Both the position numbers and the translations under genes were made by a program. From Pedobacter schmidteae (lineage in GTDB: Bacteria > Bacteroidota > Bacteroidia > Sphingobacteriales > Sphingobacteriaceae), in NCBI RefSeq assembly GCF_900564155.1, contig NZ_LS999839.1:2601097-2665096 (forward strand): 64,000 nt of DNA, given 5' to 3'. Positions 28,313-37,034 of the stretch are shown piece by piece. The stretch's first letter is position 1. Every line of letters starts with the position of its first letter. A model generated the notes under the pieces. It saw nothing but the letters and a program-made list of their open reading frames with translations. It was not told the DNA's origin and ran no database searches.

Positions 28313-30400
28313 CTAAAACTTCCATGTCAGATAGGTAATTAATCGGTTGTTCGACCCCTGAAAAGTATATAGATACCGGAATCCCAACGATGGCCCCACA
28401 TGTACTTTCCCTACCTGTATATCGGTAAATAGCGTGTTCTGAAAATCATTAAAATTATTGCTGATTTTGTCAAATGCTTTTTTAAGAGTGACTTGTTGAC
28501 TGGTGCCCGAGGCATTGACCACACCAAATAAGGCCGTTTTTGAAGGTGTGCTCTGTTCGTCTATGTTAAATGAAACCATGGTACCCACACCGGCTCCAAT
28601 ATACTTGTTGAAATTATAGCGCATTTGTAGCGGAACAATATTAATGGTAATGACTTTGGTGCGCATCAGGCTATCCACATATTTTAGCGCCCCTTCCTGT
28701 TGCTTCCCGTCTACCACAATAGGCATTAATCTGTCGTTGCCCGGCGTTCTTTTTACCAGGTATTCTTTTTCAGCAAAGCTGCTGGCGTATAACTCCACCT
28801 GCCAGTAATACCGATGTGGTGCGTAAGGGGCCAGACTGGCACCAAAGGTGATGTTTTTTTGCCCTGAAAACGGTGTGTTACCGTTTTTAAAAGGAAAACC
28901 GTAGCCGGCGATAATTCCGGGCGATAAACCCATCTTATATCTTCCGGTAGCCCTGTTGGTATATATAGGTTCATTTTTATCGAAAACAATGGCCGCCCCA
29001 CTTTTAAAAGGCAGCTTTTTAGGTTTTTGCTTGAAACCTATTTTATATTCGATAAAACCCATGGTCGAGTCGGCATCGTTAACACCTTTTTGTGCCATTC
29101 CAGGCAGATAAATATTTTTGAAGACAAAATGCAGGCTATCGGCCACACTTACCGTATCCAGGCAGCTTTGATTGGCATAAGCATCCTTCGCAAGAATCAG
29201 CTTAGGTTTGGAATCCAGGATCTCAATAGAGTTTTTGTCCAGTATTTCTGCTATGGCTACACCCACGTCTACTTTTTTCGCAGGTCCTTTTCCGGTATTT
29301 TGAAACCTTACTTTATAGGTCAGTTTTTTGTTTTTTCCGGTAAAACGATAGTTCATACGGCTGTTTTTCAACATCATTTTATTGGGGTCATGCGATGCTA
29401 CAATCTGAAGTTCAATAGTGAAAAATTCGGTACCCACCAAAGGATTGTCTGGGATAAACATCCCCGTTAATTTAACCACAGCATTGGTATCTTTAATCAT
29501 TTCAGGAGTGGTTTTGAAATGCAGGAAAATAAAGTTTTCCTGGCCCGACTTCAGGTTCTCAAATTTCCAGCTTTCGTTTTTCCGGTAGGCGGCCATTTTT
29601 TCTTTAATGAGGGCCGTGCCCTGTGGATCAAAAATGAGGTCAGCAGGTTTATATTCGTTTGGCCCGCTTAATGCCGCATAAAAGGTGTCGTCGGGTACTG
29701 GTTTTAAAGCCGCTATGGTACCATTTTGATCAATAGTAGTTTTCTTTTCCTGGTGGTAGGCCCGCGCTGCTGCCAGTTCAAAATTATCTTTGTTGAATTC
29801 TTTATCGTTATACAAAATAGCGAGTGTGCCATTGAGGCTGGCTACCCCGTTTTCGGGCTTGTTGCGGTAGCCTAAAACCAGCATCATATCATCACCAGGC
29901 TTGGGCATGCAATTGGTCTTCATTTCAATAGACCCCGCCGACTTAAAGAATGAGGGCTCCGCAGTGGGACGGTTTGCCGCCAGTACAGGTCTGGAACTAC
30001 CGGGTTTTAAGGGCTTCGGTCTTGTTGGCGGGCGTTTGCCATCGTCATAGCTATTGGTGGCAAACAACCGTACATCATATTTTAGTGTATCGGGATAAAC
30101 ATGCTGTGGTTCCTTTTCAAATGAAAACTGGCCGTCACCAAACTCCCAGAAATAGCTGTAAAATGGCTCTGGAGCGCCCGCAATCTGGCGAAGGGGGCGT
30201 AATATAGAACTAAATTTGACCACTCCATTTTCTACGGTATGATTGATAATTGCAGGTACCGTATCTGCGGGTACAATTAAAGGCAGGACAGTTTTGGCTG
30301 TTGCCGGTTGTTTTGCCTGGGCATGTCCATCAGTCGAAACACAAAAGTGTGCTAAAACAGTTCCGAAAAATAGTAAATGCAATGGTAGCCGTGTTTTCAT
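28313..30400 (-). CDS. PKD-domain protein with predicted C-terminal beta-barrel
   Basis: About 695 residues from the ATG at 30400 (MKTRLPLHLL), with a signal peptide ending near DGHAQ; a TTG start 21 bases further upstream is less likely. A PKD domain is clear (YSYFWEFGDGQFSFEKEPQHVYPD). The central part holds an Ig-like/DUF11-type region (YKVRFQNTGKGPAKKVDVGV). The last 200 residues have alternating aromatic strands (YYWQVELYASSFAEKEYLV, FLYTFQG-like end LITYLTWKF), as in a small outer-membrane barrel. It may display the PKD region at or near the surface. Co-directional with the CHAT gene; a terminator separates it from the upstream lipoprotein gene. Confidence 0.75.
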   Translation of the reverse strand: MKTRLPLHLLFFGTVLAHFCVSTDGHAQAKQPATAKTVLPLIVPADTVPAIINHTVENGVVKFSSILRPLRQIAGAPEPFYSYFWEFGDGQFSFEKEPQHVYPDTLKYDVRLFATNSYDDGKRPPTRPKPLKPGSSRPVLAANRPTAEPSFFKSAGSIEMKTNCMPKPGDDMMLVLGYRNKPENGVASLNGTLAILYNDKEFNKDNFELAAARAYHQEKKTTIDQNGTIAALKPVPDDTFYAALSGPNEYKPADLIFDPQGTALIKEKMAAYRKNESWKFENLKSGQENFIFLHFKTTPEMIKDTNAVVKLTGMFIPDNPLVGTEFFTIELQIVASHDPNKMMLKNSRMNYRFTGKNKKLTYKVRFQNTGKGPAKKVDVGVAIAEILDKNSIEILDSKPKLILAKDAYANQSCLDTVSVADSLHFVFKNIYLPGMAQKGVNDADSTMGFIEYKIGFKQKPKKLPFKSGAAIVFDKNEPIYTNRATGRYKMGLSPGIIAGYGFPFKNGNTPFSGQKNITFGASLAPYAPHRYYWQVELYASSFAEKEYLVKRTPGNDRLMPIVVDGKQQEGALKYVDSLMRTKVITINIVPLQMRYNFNKYIGAGVGTMVSFNIDEQSTPSKTALFGVVNASGTSQQVTLKKAFDKISNNFNDFQNTLFTDIQVGKVHVGPSLGFRYLYTFQGSNNRLITYLTWKF

Positions 30401-30465
30401 AATTGAAAATGAATTTAACAATATATTTATAAATTCAACGTGTATTGAATCCTAAAAATAAAACA

Positions 30466-30495
30466 GAAAAAAGACAAAGCCCCAATGGGGGCTTT
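30466..30495 (-). terminator. Terminator after the lipoprotein gene (minus strand)
   Basis: AAAGCCCC (30476-30483) pairs with GGGGCTTT (30488-30495). Read on the minus strand, a T-rich run follows (complement of the A-run before 30476). Confidence 0.75.
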
Positions 30496-30522
30496 ATCTC
30501 AATTGTGTATTTAATAGGGATC

Positions 30523-31509
30523 TTAATAATTATCCAGACTGCTGATGGCGGCTTGTATAGCAGCTTCAGTTGTTTCTGTTAAGCTTAGCGAGAGGTTCAT
30601 ATTGGCGGTAATGGTTATGTTTTGCTGAGCGAAGTAAAACTTTCCGTCTTTTATTGAAAATGCAATCATGCGTCCTTCCGATCCGATAGGCATACTATTG
30701 TCATAGCTTTTTACTTTGTTGGCACCATCGGCAGTGTACAACTGGGCTACAACATTGGCTCCTTTTGCACAGTAGTAAACAAAGGTTTCGCCACTATAGG
30801 CATGGAAACTGGCCATCGAGCCTGGATTGTTCAATACTTCAACTCTTACTGTAGTTTTAGGACTTGCGTTGCTATAAAATGTGTCGCAGTTTACCCATCC
30901 AAGGTTACCAAAGTCGAAGGTAAATGCAGCGCCCGAAGCGTTAACTTCCTTCATACCCACGCCATTTGCATTTCTGGGTGCAGCCCAGGCCATTTGATTA
31001 TTGGCAGCAGCAACCAGTGGTTTTTCGGCCTGGTCTACACCAATCCAAAGTTGCGTAGCGCCATCTCTTTTTGCCGGAACAGCAATTTTAATAGGCACGG
31101 CAAGGTTTTGGTCTACACTGGCGCCCGCCGATTTTACATCAATAAATATAAAGCCATCCGATACCAGTGGAGCACCTGAAATGTGATTGGTATTGGCTCC
31201 CGTAAATATTACAGCACTTCTTTTCAGTACTTCATATACTTCTACAGTTACGTTTCCGGTTACCGGTACGCCCCCTTTAGTCAATGATCCAACAGGGAAG
31301 GTTACTTTTGTACCGTCCAAAAAGGTAAGGGTTTGAGGCAGGGCCGAAGCGTTGATTTCTTTGCTTTGTTTTTGTGCCCCAAATTTGGTGGTAAATTCTT
31401 TAGCGGTATTTGTGGTGTTGCCATTGCTATCCGGGTTTTCCTTTTTACAAGCTACGCCTAAGGCGATCAATACGATAAATAATGCTGATGTTAAGTTTAA
31501 AGTTTTCAT
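30523..31509 (-). CDS. Lipoprotein with a ZU5-like beta-rich segment
   Basis: 328 residues. The lipobox ALGVAC gives lipidation at Cys21. Residues about 60-100 (FLDGTKVTFPVGSLTKGG, then VTVEVYEVL) resemble the start of ZU5-type domains, in which a smooth beta-sheet begins with a pattern such as G..V.fP.G.L. The rest is beta-rich with no catalytic motif that I recognise. It is divergent from the ECF sigma gene with 176 bases between and may share its regulation. The ZU5 likeness is from eye inspection only. Confidence 0.6.
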   Translation of the reverse strand: MKTLNLTSALFIVLIALGVACKKENPDSNGNTTNTAKEFTTKFGAQKQSKEINASALPQTLTFLDGTKVTFPVGSLTKGGVPVTGNVTVEVYEVLKRSAVIFTGANTNHISGAPLVSDGFIFIDVKSAGASVDQNLAVPIKIAVPAKRDGATQLWIGVDQAEKPLVAAANNQMAWAAPRNANGVGMKEVNASGAAFTFDFGNLGWVNCDTFYSNASPKTTVRVEVLNNPGSMASFHAYSGETFVYYCAKGANVVAQLYTADGANKVKSYDNSMPIGSEGRMIAFSIKDGKFYFAQQNITITANMNLSLSLTETTEAAIQAAISSLDNY

Positions 31510-31685
31510 GTCTATGTTTTTTTAGTTTGCTTACTCTTTTCAGGCTTTTCAGCGTTCGCCATTGGGTGATTCGAATAGATATCAAGAACACTTAAAAATT
31601 GTTACCCCCTTGTTTCAATTTTTTTTAACTGCATATCAAAAGAAGTTTTAAATTAGTGGTCATATGCTTCCTTATTTACCTGCTA

Positions 31686-32255
31686 ATGGCTAAAAACATA
31701 CATACCGATCAGCGCTATATTATTGGCCTGGTCAATAATGATACAGCAGTGATTAACGAAATCTACAAGCGTTGCTCGGGCAAAGTAAAATCCTGGATTA
31801 CTTTTAACAATGGTACCGAAGATGATGCGGGCGATATATTTCAGGAGGCCCTGATGGACATTTATCGTCAGGCAAAATATAAATCGCTGGAGCTTACCTG
31901 CCCATTTGAACCTTATATCCTGTTGATATGCAAGCGGAAATGGTTAAATGAAATTAAAAAAAGATCAATTTTACCGGTAACAAAAAACGAGGAGGATTTA
32001 TTACATATCGGAGAAGATACTTTTGCAAATGCAGATTATCTGGAAGACCAGGAAGCGCAGTCGAAATTATTTTTCAAAGCATTCGAAAAATTAGGTGAAC
32101 GCTGCAGAGAAATCATTTCATGGAGCATGAAGGGCGAGGCACAGGAAAAAGTTGCCGAAACACTTGGTGTTACTTATGGTTACCTGAGAAAAAAGAAATC
32201 TGAATGCATGGCATCTCTGATAAAAATGGTTCAATCTGGTAAAATGGAAGAATAA
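31686..32255 (+). CDS. ECF-type RNA polymerase sigma factor
   Basis: 189 residues from the ATG at 31686 (MAKNIHTDQRY); the frame is open to a GTG at 31656, but those residues are hydrophobic and unlike the family. Region 2 is visible in DDAGDIFQEALMDIYRQA, and region 4 in CREIISWSMKGEAQEKVAETLGVTYGYLRKKKSECMASLI, which has a helix-turn-helix. ECF factors direct transcription of stress or envelope genes when released by an anti-sigma factor. The stop overlaps the start of the next gene (TAATG), so the two form a sigma/anti-sigma-type pair. It is divergent from the lipoprotein gene. Confidence 0.88.
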   Translation: MAKNIHTDQRYIIGLVNNDTAVINEIYKRCSGKVKSWITFNNGTEDDAGDIFQEALMDIYRQAKYKSLELTCPFEPYILLICKRKWLNEIKKRSILPVTKNEEDLLHIGEDTFANADYLEDQEAQSKLFFKAFEKLGERCREIISWSMKGEAQEKVAETLGVTYGYLRKKKSECMASLIKMVQSGKMEE

Positions 32256-33007
32256 TGATGAACGAAGAGAAATTGTTAACTGTTGCCCGTTACCTTGAAG
32301 GTGATATGGAGCCTCAGGAAAAAATAGATTTTGAAATGGCTGTTCCAACAGATCCTGAATTGCAGGAACTGCTTGCGGAGTATAAAAATGTTCATCAGAC
32401 ATTGAAGATGAAGATTGCACCATCGCCCGCAGATGCACAGCTGGAAGCTACTTTATCGTCGCTGAATCAACAATATTTTAAAAATACGGTTGCCGAACAG
32501 CGGAAAACAGCCCAGGTGGTTTCGTTTAAGCCTTATTTAAAATGGATGAGTGTGGCTGCGGTCTTGATTATTGGTCTGTTGATTTGGGCACCATGGTCGG
32601 CCAATTTATACGAACAATATGCCATCAGTAAAGAAATGTCGGTTGTAGAGCGTGGCGAAGGAGACAAAAATAACTTGGAAAAAGCTGCAGATTTTTATAA
32701 TATCGGCGATTTTGCATCTGCAGCAAAGGTTTTGCAGGAGGAATATGCTGCTAATAAGAATAACTCGCAGGTAGCCTACTATTATGGCATCAGTTTGATT
32801 GAAACGGCTAAAGGCGAAGAAGGCAGGGCCGTGCTCAGTAAACTAGCCGAAGGAGAGTCGGTATTTAAATATGATGCCGTTTATTATATGGCCTTAAGTT
32901 ATGTGAAGGAGAAAAATCCTAAAGAAGCATCGGTATGGCTCGAAAAAATTCCTCAAGGCAGCGCCAATTACGACCAGGCACAGGAGCTATCTAAAAAGCT
33001 GAAATAG
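32255..33007 (+). CDS. Membrane TPR protein, likely anti-sigma partner of the ECF factor
   Basis: 250 residues. The N-terminal 85 residues (VARYLEGDMEPQEKIDFE, DPELQELLAEYKN) resemble the cytoplasmic sigma-binding part of Bacteroidota anti-sigma factors. One membrane helix covers about 96-113, and the C-terminal periplasmic half has three or more TPR-like helix pairs (AADFYNIGDFASAAKVLQEEY, YYGISLIETAKGEEGRAVL, YMALSYVKEKNPKEASVWLE). Start is the ATG within TAATG of the sigma gene; a second ATG lies 3 bases on. TPRs outside the membrane could sense a partner such as the TPR-CHAT protein encoded nearby; this is inference. A terminator follows. Confidence 0.72.
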   Translation: MMNEEKLLTVARYLEGDMEPQEKIDFEMAVPTDPELQELLAEYKNVHQTLKMKIAPSPADAQLEATLSSLNQQYFKNTVAEQRKTAQVVSFKPYLKWMSVAAVLIIGLLIWAPWSANLYEQYAISKEMSVVERGEGDKNNLEKAADFYNIGDFASAAKVLQEEYAANKNNSQVAYYYGISLIETAKGEEGRAVLSKLAEGESVFKYDAVYYMALSYVKEKNPKEASVWLEKIPQGSANYDQAQELSKKLK

Positions 33008-33044
33008 TTTCTATCAGGTGTAGACTAATAAAATACGATGATTT

Positions 33045-33070
33045 AAAGGCACATTTATGTGCCTTTTTCT
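33045..33070 (+). terminator. Terminator after the TPR anti-sigma gene
   Basis: AAAGGCACA (33045-33053) pairs with TGTGCCTTT (33058-33066) and a T-run follows. It separates the first ECF unit from the second. Confidence 0.85.
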
Positions 33071-33163
33071 TTTTAATTATTCCTTATGATTATTTTTAAT
33101 ATACAGGCAACCTTTGCACACACATTTACGTACCTGTAGATATAGATGAAATAAAACATATAC

Positions 33164-33703
33164 GTGGACGATTTAATCATTCAGGAATTTATAGCCGGCT
33201 GTAAGAAAAAAGACAGGAAATGTCAGAAAGGACTTTACCAGATCTTTTACAGCTATGCTATGCGAATGTGTATCCGTTATGCAAAAGACAAGGATGAAGC
33301 CATAGAGCTTGTAAATGATGGGTTTATGCGTGTCTTTATCCATATTCATCGATACGATGAGACCAGATCGTTTAAAGCCTGGTTAAGTACAATTATGATC
33401 AATACTTCAATAGATCATTACAGAAAGCAAATAAAGCGTATTGAAATGGAAGAGTTAAATGCAAAGCATGAAATGGAAGATAAAGAAAGTATTCTTTCGC
33501 ACATCCATTATGAGGAGCTCATTAAGCTTGTTCAAAAGCTTTCTGTAGCCTACAGGACTGTTTTTAACCTGTTTGCAATTGACGGTTATACCCATGAAGA
33601 GATTTCGGCGATGCTTTCCATTTCTGTAGGCACATCTAAATCTAATTTATTTAAGGCAAGGGAACAATTAAAAAAAATGCTGCAAAATACTGGTAACGAT
33701 TGA
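33164..33703 (+). CDS. Second ECF-type sigma factor
   Basis: 179 residues. Region 2 is clear (YSYAMRMCIRYAKDKDEAIELVNDGFMRVF and DETRSFKAWLSTIMINTSIDHYRK), and region 4 is AYRTVFNLFAIDGYTHEEISAMLSISVGTSKSNLFKAREQL, giving a standard ECF helix-turn-helix. The start is a GTG at 33164; an in-frame stop at 33152 leaves no ATG. It starts a five-gene run (33164-36981) and is followed 24 bases later by the anti-sigma-like barrel protein. Confidence 0.93.
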   Translation: MDDLIIQEFIAGCKKKDRKCQKGLYQIFYSYAMRMCIRYAKDKDEAIELVNDGFMRVFIHIHRYDETRSFKAWLSTIMINTSIDHYRKQIKRIEMEELNAKHEMEDKESILSHIHYEELIKLVQKLSVAYRTVFNLFAIDGYTHEEISAMLSISVGTSKSNLFKAREQLKKMLQNTGND

Positions 33704-33727
33704 AAATGATAGATAAAAAATACCATT

Positions 33728-35005
33728 ATGGAATTGAACGATAACGAGTTTGATGCCGCCTTTAGAAAAAAGGTATTCGATGCTGATCTTCAGTTTGAGG
33801 ATGCGGCATGGGATAAAATGGAGCAAAAACTGCGCAGAAGGGATCGTGTGGTGTTTTTTAGGAAGGCAGGTGCGGTATGTCTGTTGTTGTTGCTGGCGTT
33901 TGGCGGAGGGTATTTGCTATTGAATCAGCCTCCGGTAAAAGAAACACAAAACCTGGCAAAAAAAGACAATTTTAAAACCGATTTGCCTGTTCAGCAACCT
34001 GTCAAAGTGCCTGCTAAGGCCGACAGCCTTGATGTGAAAACAGGCGTGCCGGCTCCATATAAAAACAGTGCATTACATTTGGGTTTGATTAGCCCCGGGA
34101 GCTTTAAACATTCAATTGTAAATGGCCCAAAATATAGTGCTAAAACAACTCAACCGGCGCTTGTTCAGCAAAAAAATGCAGTGCAACCACAAAGTAATTT
34201 GCCGAATATTGCTATCCCAACAGATAGTTTAGCCGGTAGAGGGGCAAACCCGTTAAGCGGTAGCGGATCAAACCAGGTGTTGGCCCAATCGGTAAAAAAA
34301 TCTGATGTGCAACCCGATTCGGCCCATGTGGCTTTACCAGGCACTGATGTGTTGCCTGCTTCGGTAGCAGCTGTCATTAAAAAGCAAAAGTCAAAACGTG
34401 CTAATCCTTTACCTATAAGTTTATCCTTAAGTGTTGGCCCCGAATTTAATTCCTCGGGTGCGGTGATTGGCGGAAAAAAAGGATTTAGTGCCGGCCTGGG
34501 TGTTAGTGTTGGTATTGCCAAACGGCTTAGCCTGCAAAGCGGGATTAATTATAGTGCCAAAGATTATGCTGCCGAAGCTTACGAGTATAAGTTTAGAAAT
34601 GAAAAAATTAAACCACTCATTTCAGAAGTAGATGCCTCCTGCGCAGTACTTGAAGTTCCTATACAGCTTTCCTATCATCTTTTAAATGATGCAAATAGGA
34701 GCGTGGATATCAATGCAGGTATGTCCAGTTATTTCATGTTGAAGGAAAATTATAATTTCAGGTATACCGCGGAATCGGGAATTAAAGACCGGCAACAGCA
34801 GTACAATAATAAAAATCAGCATTATTTTGGAGTGGTCGATCTTTCGGCAACCTATTACGTAAAACTTAAAAAAGAGGGCCTCAAGCTGGGACTTGAGCCT
34901 TATGTTAAAATACCGGTGACGGGTGTGGGTGAAGGAAAAGTAAACCTTAAATCAAGTGGCATTTCATTAAAACTACGTTATGACCTGGGCAAAAAAAATC
35001 GCTAA
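33728..35005 (+). CDS. Dual membrane-spanning anti-sigma-like protein with C-terminal outer-membrane barrel
   Basis: 425 residues. A short N-terminal cytoplasmic part (to about residue 45; AAWDKMEQKLRRRDR) is followed by one inner-membrane helix (47-65, AVCLLLLLAFGGGYLLL), a disordered Pro/Lys/Gln/Ser-rich linker (about 66-215) and a C-terminal beta-barrel of about 200 residues (LSLSVGPEFNSSG, AGLGVSVGIAKRLSLQSGINYS, LEVPIQLSYHLL, ending ISLKLRYDLGKKNR). The same chain thus appears to enter both membranes. This is the layout of the dual membrane-spanning anti-sigma (Dma) type described in Bacteroides. Directly downstream of an ECF gene; overlaps yceI by 26 bases. Confidence 0.8.
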   Translation: MELNDNEFDAAFRKKVFDADLQFEDAAWDKMEQKLRRRDRVVFFRKAGAVCLLLLLAFGGGYLLLNQPPVKETQNLAKKDNFKTDLPVQQPVKVPAKADSLDVKTGVPAPYKNSALHLGLISPGSFKHSIVNGPKYSAKTTQPALVQQKNAVQPQSNLPNIAIPTDSLAGRGANPLSGSGSNQVLAQSVKKSDVQPDSAHVALPGTDVLPASVAAVIKKQKSKRANPLPISLSLSVGPEFNSSGAVIGGKKGFSAGLGVSVGIAKRLSLQSGINYSAKDYAAEAYEYKFRNEKIKPLISEVDASCAVLEVPIQLSYHLLNDANRSVDINAGMSSYFMLKENYNFRYTAESGIKDRQQQYNNKNQHYFGVVDLSATYYVKLKKEGLKLGLEPYVKIPVTGVGEGKVNLKSSGISLKLRYDLGKKNR

Positions 35006-35540
35006 GCTCCTTTTGGCAGTCGTATTTATGCTATTGCAATTGACTGCAAATGCACAAAGTTATATGGGCAAAAGTATACGTATGGCCATATTTTCTTCAA
35101 CGCCTGTAGAAGACATCAGAGCGCTGAGTGTAAGTGGAGCAGGGGTACTGGTAACCAAAACCCGGGAAATTGTGGTGCAGGTACCCATTAAAACATTTGA
35201 ATTTGACCGGAAACTGATGCAGGAGCATTTCAATGAGAATTATATGGAAAGTGATAAATATCCATTGGCAAAGTTCAAAGGTGTAATCGATCAGCCAGTT
35301 GATTTTACGAAAGAAGGAGAGTACCAGGTCAATGTAAAGGGTACGCTTAGCGTGCATGGGGTAGACCGCCAACGCATTATAGCCGGCAAGTTGACCATCA
35401 GGAATGGAGAAATTGGGCTGTTTACAGAATTCAAAGTAGCCTGTGCCGATCATAAAATCAAAATACCAACATTAATTATCACCAAGGTGGCCGAGGTGAT
35501 CAGCGTAAAGGTGGAGGGGAAACTTAGCCCATTAAAATAA
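34980..35540 (+). CDS. YceI-like periplasmic lipid-binding domain protein
   Basis: 186 residues with a signal peptide ending TANAQ (about residue 26). The YceI/lipocalin-like pattern is visible in FEFDRKLMQEHFNENYMESDKYPLAKFKG and KGTLSVHGVDRQR. YceI proteins form a barrel that binds isoprenoid-like molecules in the periplasm. The ATG lies inside the end of the upstream gene (26-base overlap), so translation is coupled. Next gene begins 8 bases on. Confidence 0.82.
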   Translation: MTWAKKIAKLLLAVVFMLLQLTANAQSYMGKSIRMAIFSSTPVEDIRALSVSGAGVLVTKTREIVVQVPIKTFEFDRKLMQEHFNENYMESDKYPLAKFKGVIDQPVDFTKEGEYQVNVKGTLSVHGVDRQRIIAGKLTIRNGEIGLFTEFKVACADHKIKIPTLIITKVAEVISVKVEGKLSPLK

Positions 35541-35548
35541 TCAAAGAC

Positions 35549-36487
35549 ATGAAAAAGTTGAGTTTATTAACCATTTCGTTTTTCTTCAGCCTTTTGGCGG
35601 GCTATGCGCAGCAGGCAGATTCCTTATTGAATAAACTGGATAGCGGTCTGGTAAAACCCCAGGTTGAGGCGGTGTTTAAATCTACCCGTGTAGTGTTGTC
35701 GCATTCTACCGAAACGCAGAAAAAACACGATCTGGATTTGCGTATCCGCCATCATTTTGGCGATATAGGTGGCAAGTTTGGTAGTGCACATACTTTGTAT
35801 GGACTGGACGTAGCGTCTGATCTGTTTATTGGCTTTGACTATGGCATTACAGATGATTTTACGGTTGGCATCGGCCGAAGTAAGGTAGATGAACTGTATA
35901 ATTTTTCGGGTAAATATAAATTGCTCAAACAAAGATCTGATGGCAAGATGCCGGTTAATTTAACCTTGTTTGCACAAATGGGCTGGATAGCCAGGGAGCC
36001 ATTTTCAGCATCCGAATTTGCCAGCTATTCCAATAGGTTCTCCTATTTTTTGCAGTCCATCATTTCCCGGAAGTTATCGTCAAGATTGTCAATTCAGGTG
36101 ATGCCTGCTTTACTGATGCGCAAAAATGTATCCGATGTGAGAGATCCTGAAAACCTGTTCTCACTAGGCTTTGCCGGACGGATGAAGCTGAGCAAAAGGT
36201 TGTCCTTTGTGGCCGATTATACCTTGATAAATGGATTATCGCGACCAAATGATTTATCGCAGGCCTACTATAACCCTTTGGGTGTAGGACTCGAGATTGA
36301 AACGGGCGGCCACATTTTCTCGCTCAACTTTATGAATTCGGAATATATCGTGGAAAATAATTTCATTCCTGGTACCAAGAAATCCTGGAAGGATGGGGGT
36401 GTCAGGTTTGGTTTTACCGTTTCCAGAAATTTTACACTCTTTAAATCGAAAAATAAAGACCCTGATAAAACCTCTAAAATTTACTAA
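35549..36487 (+). CDS. DUF5777-type beta-barrel protein
   Basis: 312 residues with a signal peptide ending GYAQ. The sequence after about residue 60 (HDLDLRIRHHFGDIGG, LYGLDVASDLFIGFDYGITDDFTVGIGRS) matches the DUF5777 family of predicted Bacteroidota outer-membrane barrels. Alternating hydrophobic strands continue to the end (VSRNFTLF). Function is unknown; the gene lies between yceI and a Rieske protein, which suggests a redox or lipid-quinone link, by inference. Confidence 0.8.
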   Translation: MKKLSLLTISFFFSLLAGYAQQADSLLNKLDSGLVKPQVEAVFKSTRVVLSHSTETQKKHDLDLRIRHHFGDIGGKFGSAHTLYGLDVASDLFIGFDYGITDDFTVGIGRSKVDELYNFSGKYKLLKQRSDGKMPVNLTLFAQMGWIAREPFSASEFASYSNRFSYFLQSIISRKLSSRLSIQVMPALLMRKNVSDVRDPENLFSLGFAGRMKLSKRLSFVADYTLINGLSRPNDLSQAYYNPLGVGLEIETGGHIFSLNFMNSEYIVENNFIPGTKKSWKDGGVRFGFTVSRNFTLFKSKNKDPDKTSKIY

Positions 36488-36504
36488 AATCTAAAACTAA
36501 AATT

Positions 36505-36981
36505 ATGGAACGTGAAGAATTTATCAAGTCCTTAGGACTTGGCCTGGCATTGTTATGCACTGGATCTTGTATGTCCGGTTGCGGAGGAAAAGGTAATACT
36601 GGTACGCCCGATCCTGGGCCAAACCCTCCGGGTGGTGGCGGCGGTGGCGGTGGTGGTGGAACCACGGCTACCGTTGACCTGGCTACACAATTGATGGCAG
36701 TGGGCGATTATGCTACGGCCAATGGCGTGTTGTTTTTTAGAATCGCGACAGGAAGTGTGCCTGCTTCATTTGTGGCTACAGAAGCCATTTGCCCACATCA
36801 GGGTGGCAACCTGATCTGGAAACAGGCCGACAATAAAATACAGTGTCAGCTGCATTTCTCTGAATACAGTGCAAATGGAACTGTGTTACAGGGACCACAA
36901 AATACAACTGGAAATACGCGTACACTAAAAATCTATGCTACAGCCATTAGTGGAACCAAGCTAACGGCTACTATAGCTTAA
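36505..36981 (+). CDS. Rieske [2Fe-2S] lipoprotein
   Basis: 158 residues. The Rieske cluster ligands are present: Cys96 and His98 (CPHQGG) and Cys114 and His117 (CQLH). The extra cysteines that form a disulfide in cytochrome bc1 Rieske proteins are absent, so this resembles the ferredoxin-like type. The N-terminus is a signal with several cysteines (LCTGSCMSGC), so lipidation is likely at Cys19, Cys22 or Cys26. A poly-glycine linker of ten residues (43-52) separates it from the domain. Last gene of the ECF operon; a bidirectional terminator follows. Confidence 0.88.
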   Translation: MEREEFIKSLGLGLALLCTGSCMSGCGGKGNTGTPDPGPNPPGGGGGGGGGGTTATVDLATQLMAVGDYATANGVLFFRIATGSVPASFVATEAICPHQGGNLIWKQADNKIQCQLHFSEYSANGTVLQGPQNTTGNTRTLKIYATAISGTKLTATIA

Positions 36982-37002
36982 TGGTTAATAAGTTATGGGA
37001 AT

Positions 37003-37030
37003 AAAAAAAGCGCCTTATGGCGCTTTTTTT
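37003..37030. terminator. Bidirectional terminator between Rieske gene and M3 peptidase gene
   Basis: A 12-bp perfect stem (AAAAAAAGCGCC, loop TTAT, reverse complement) with A- and T-runs at both ends, between convergent genes. Confidence 0.9.
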
Positions 37031-37034
37031 ATCG

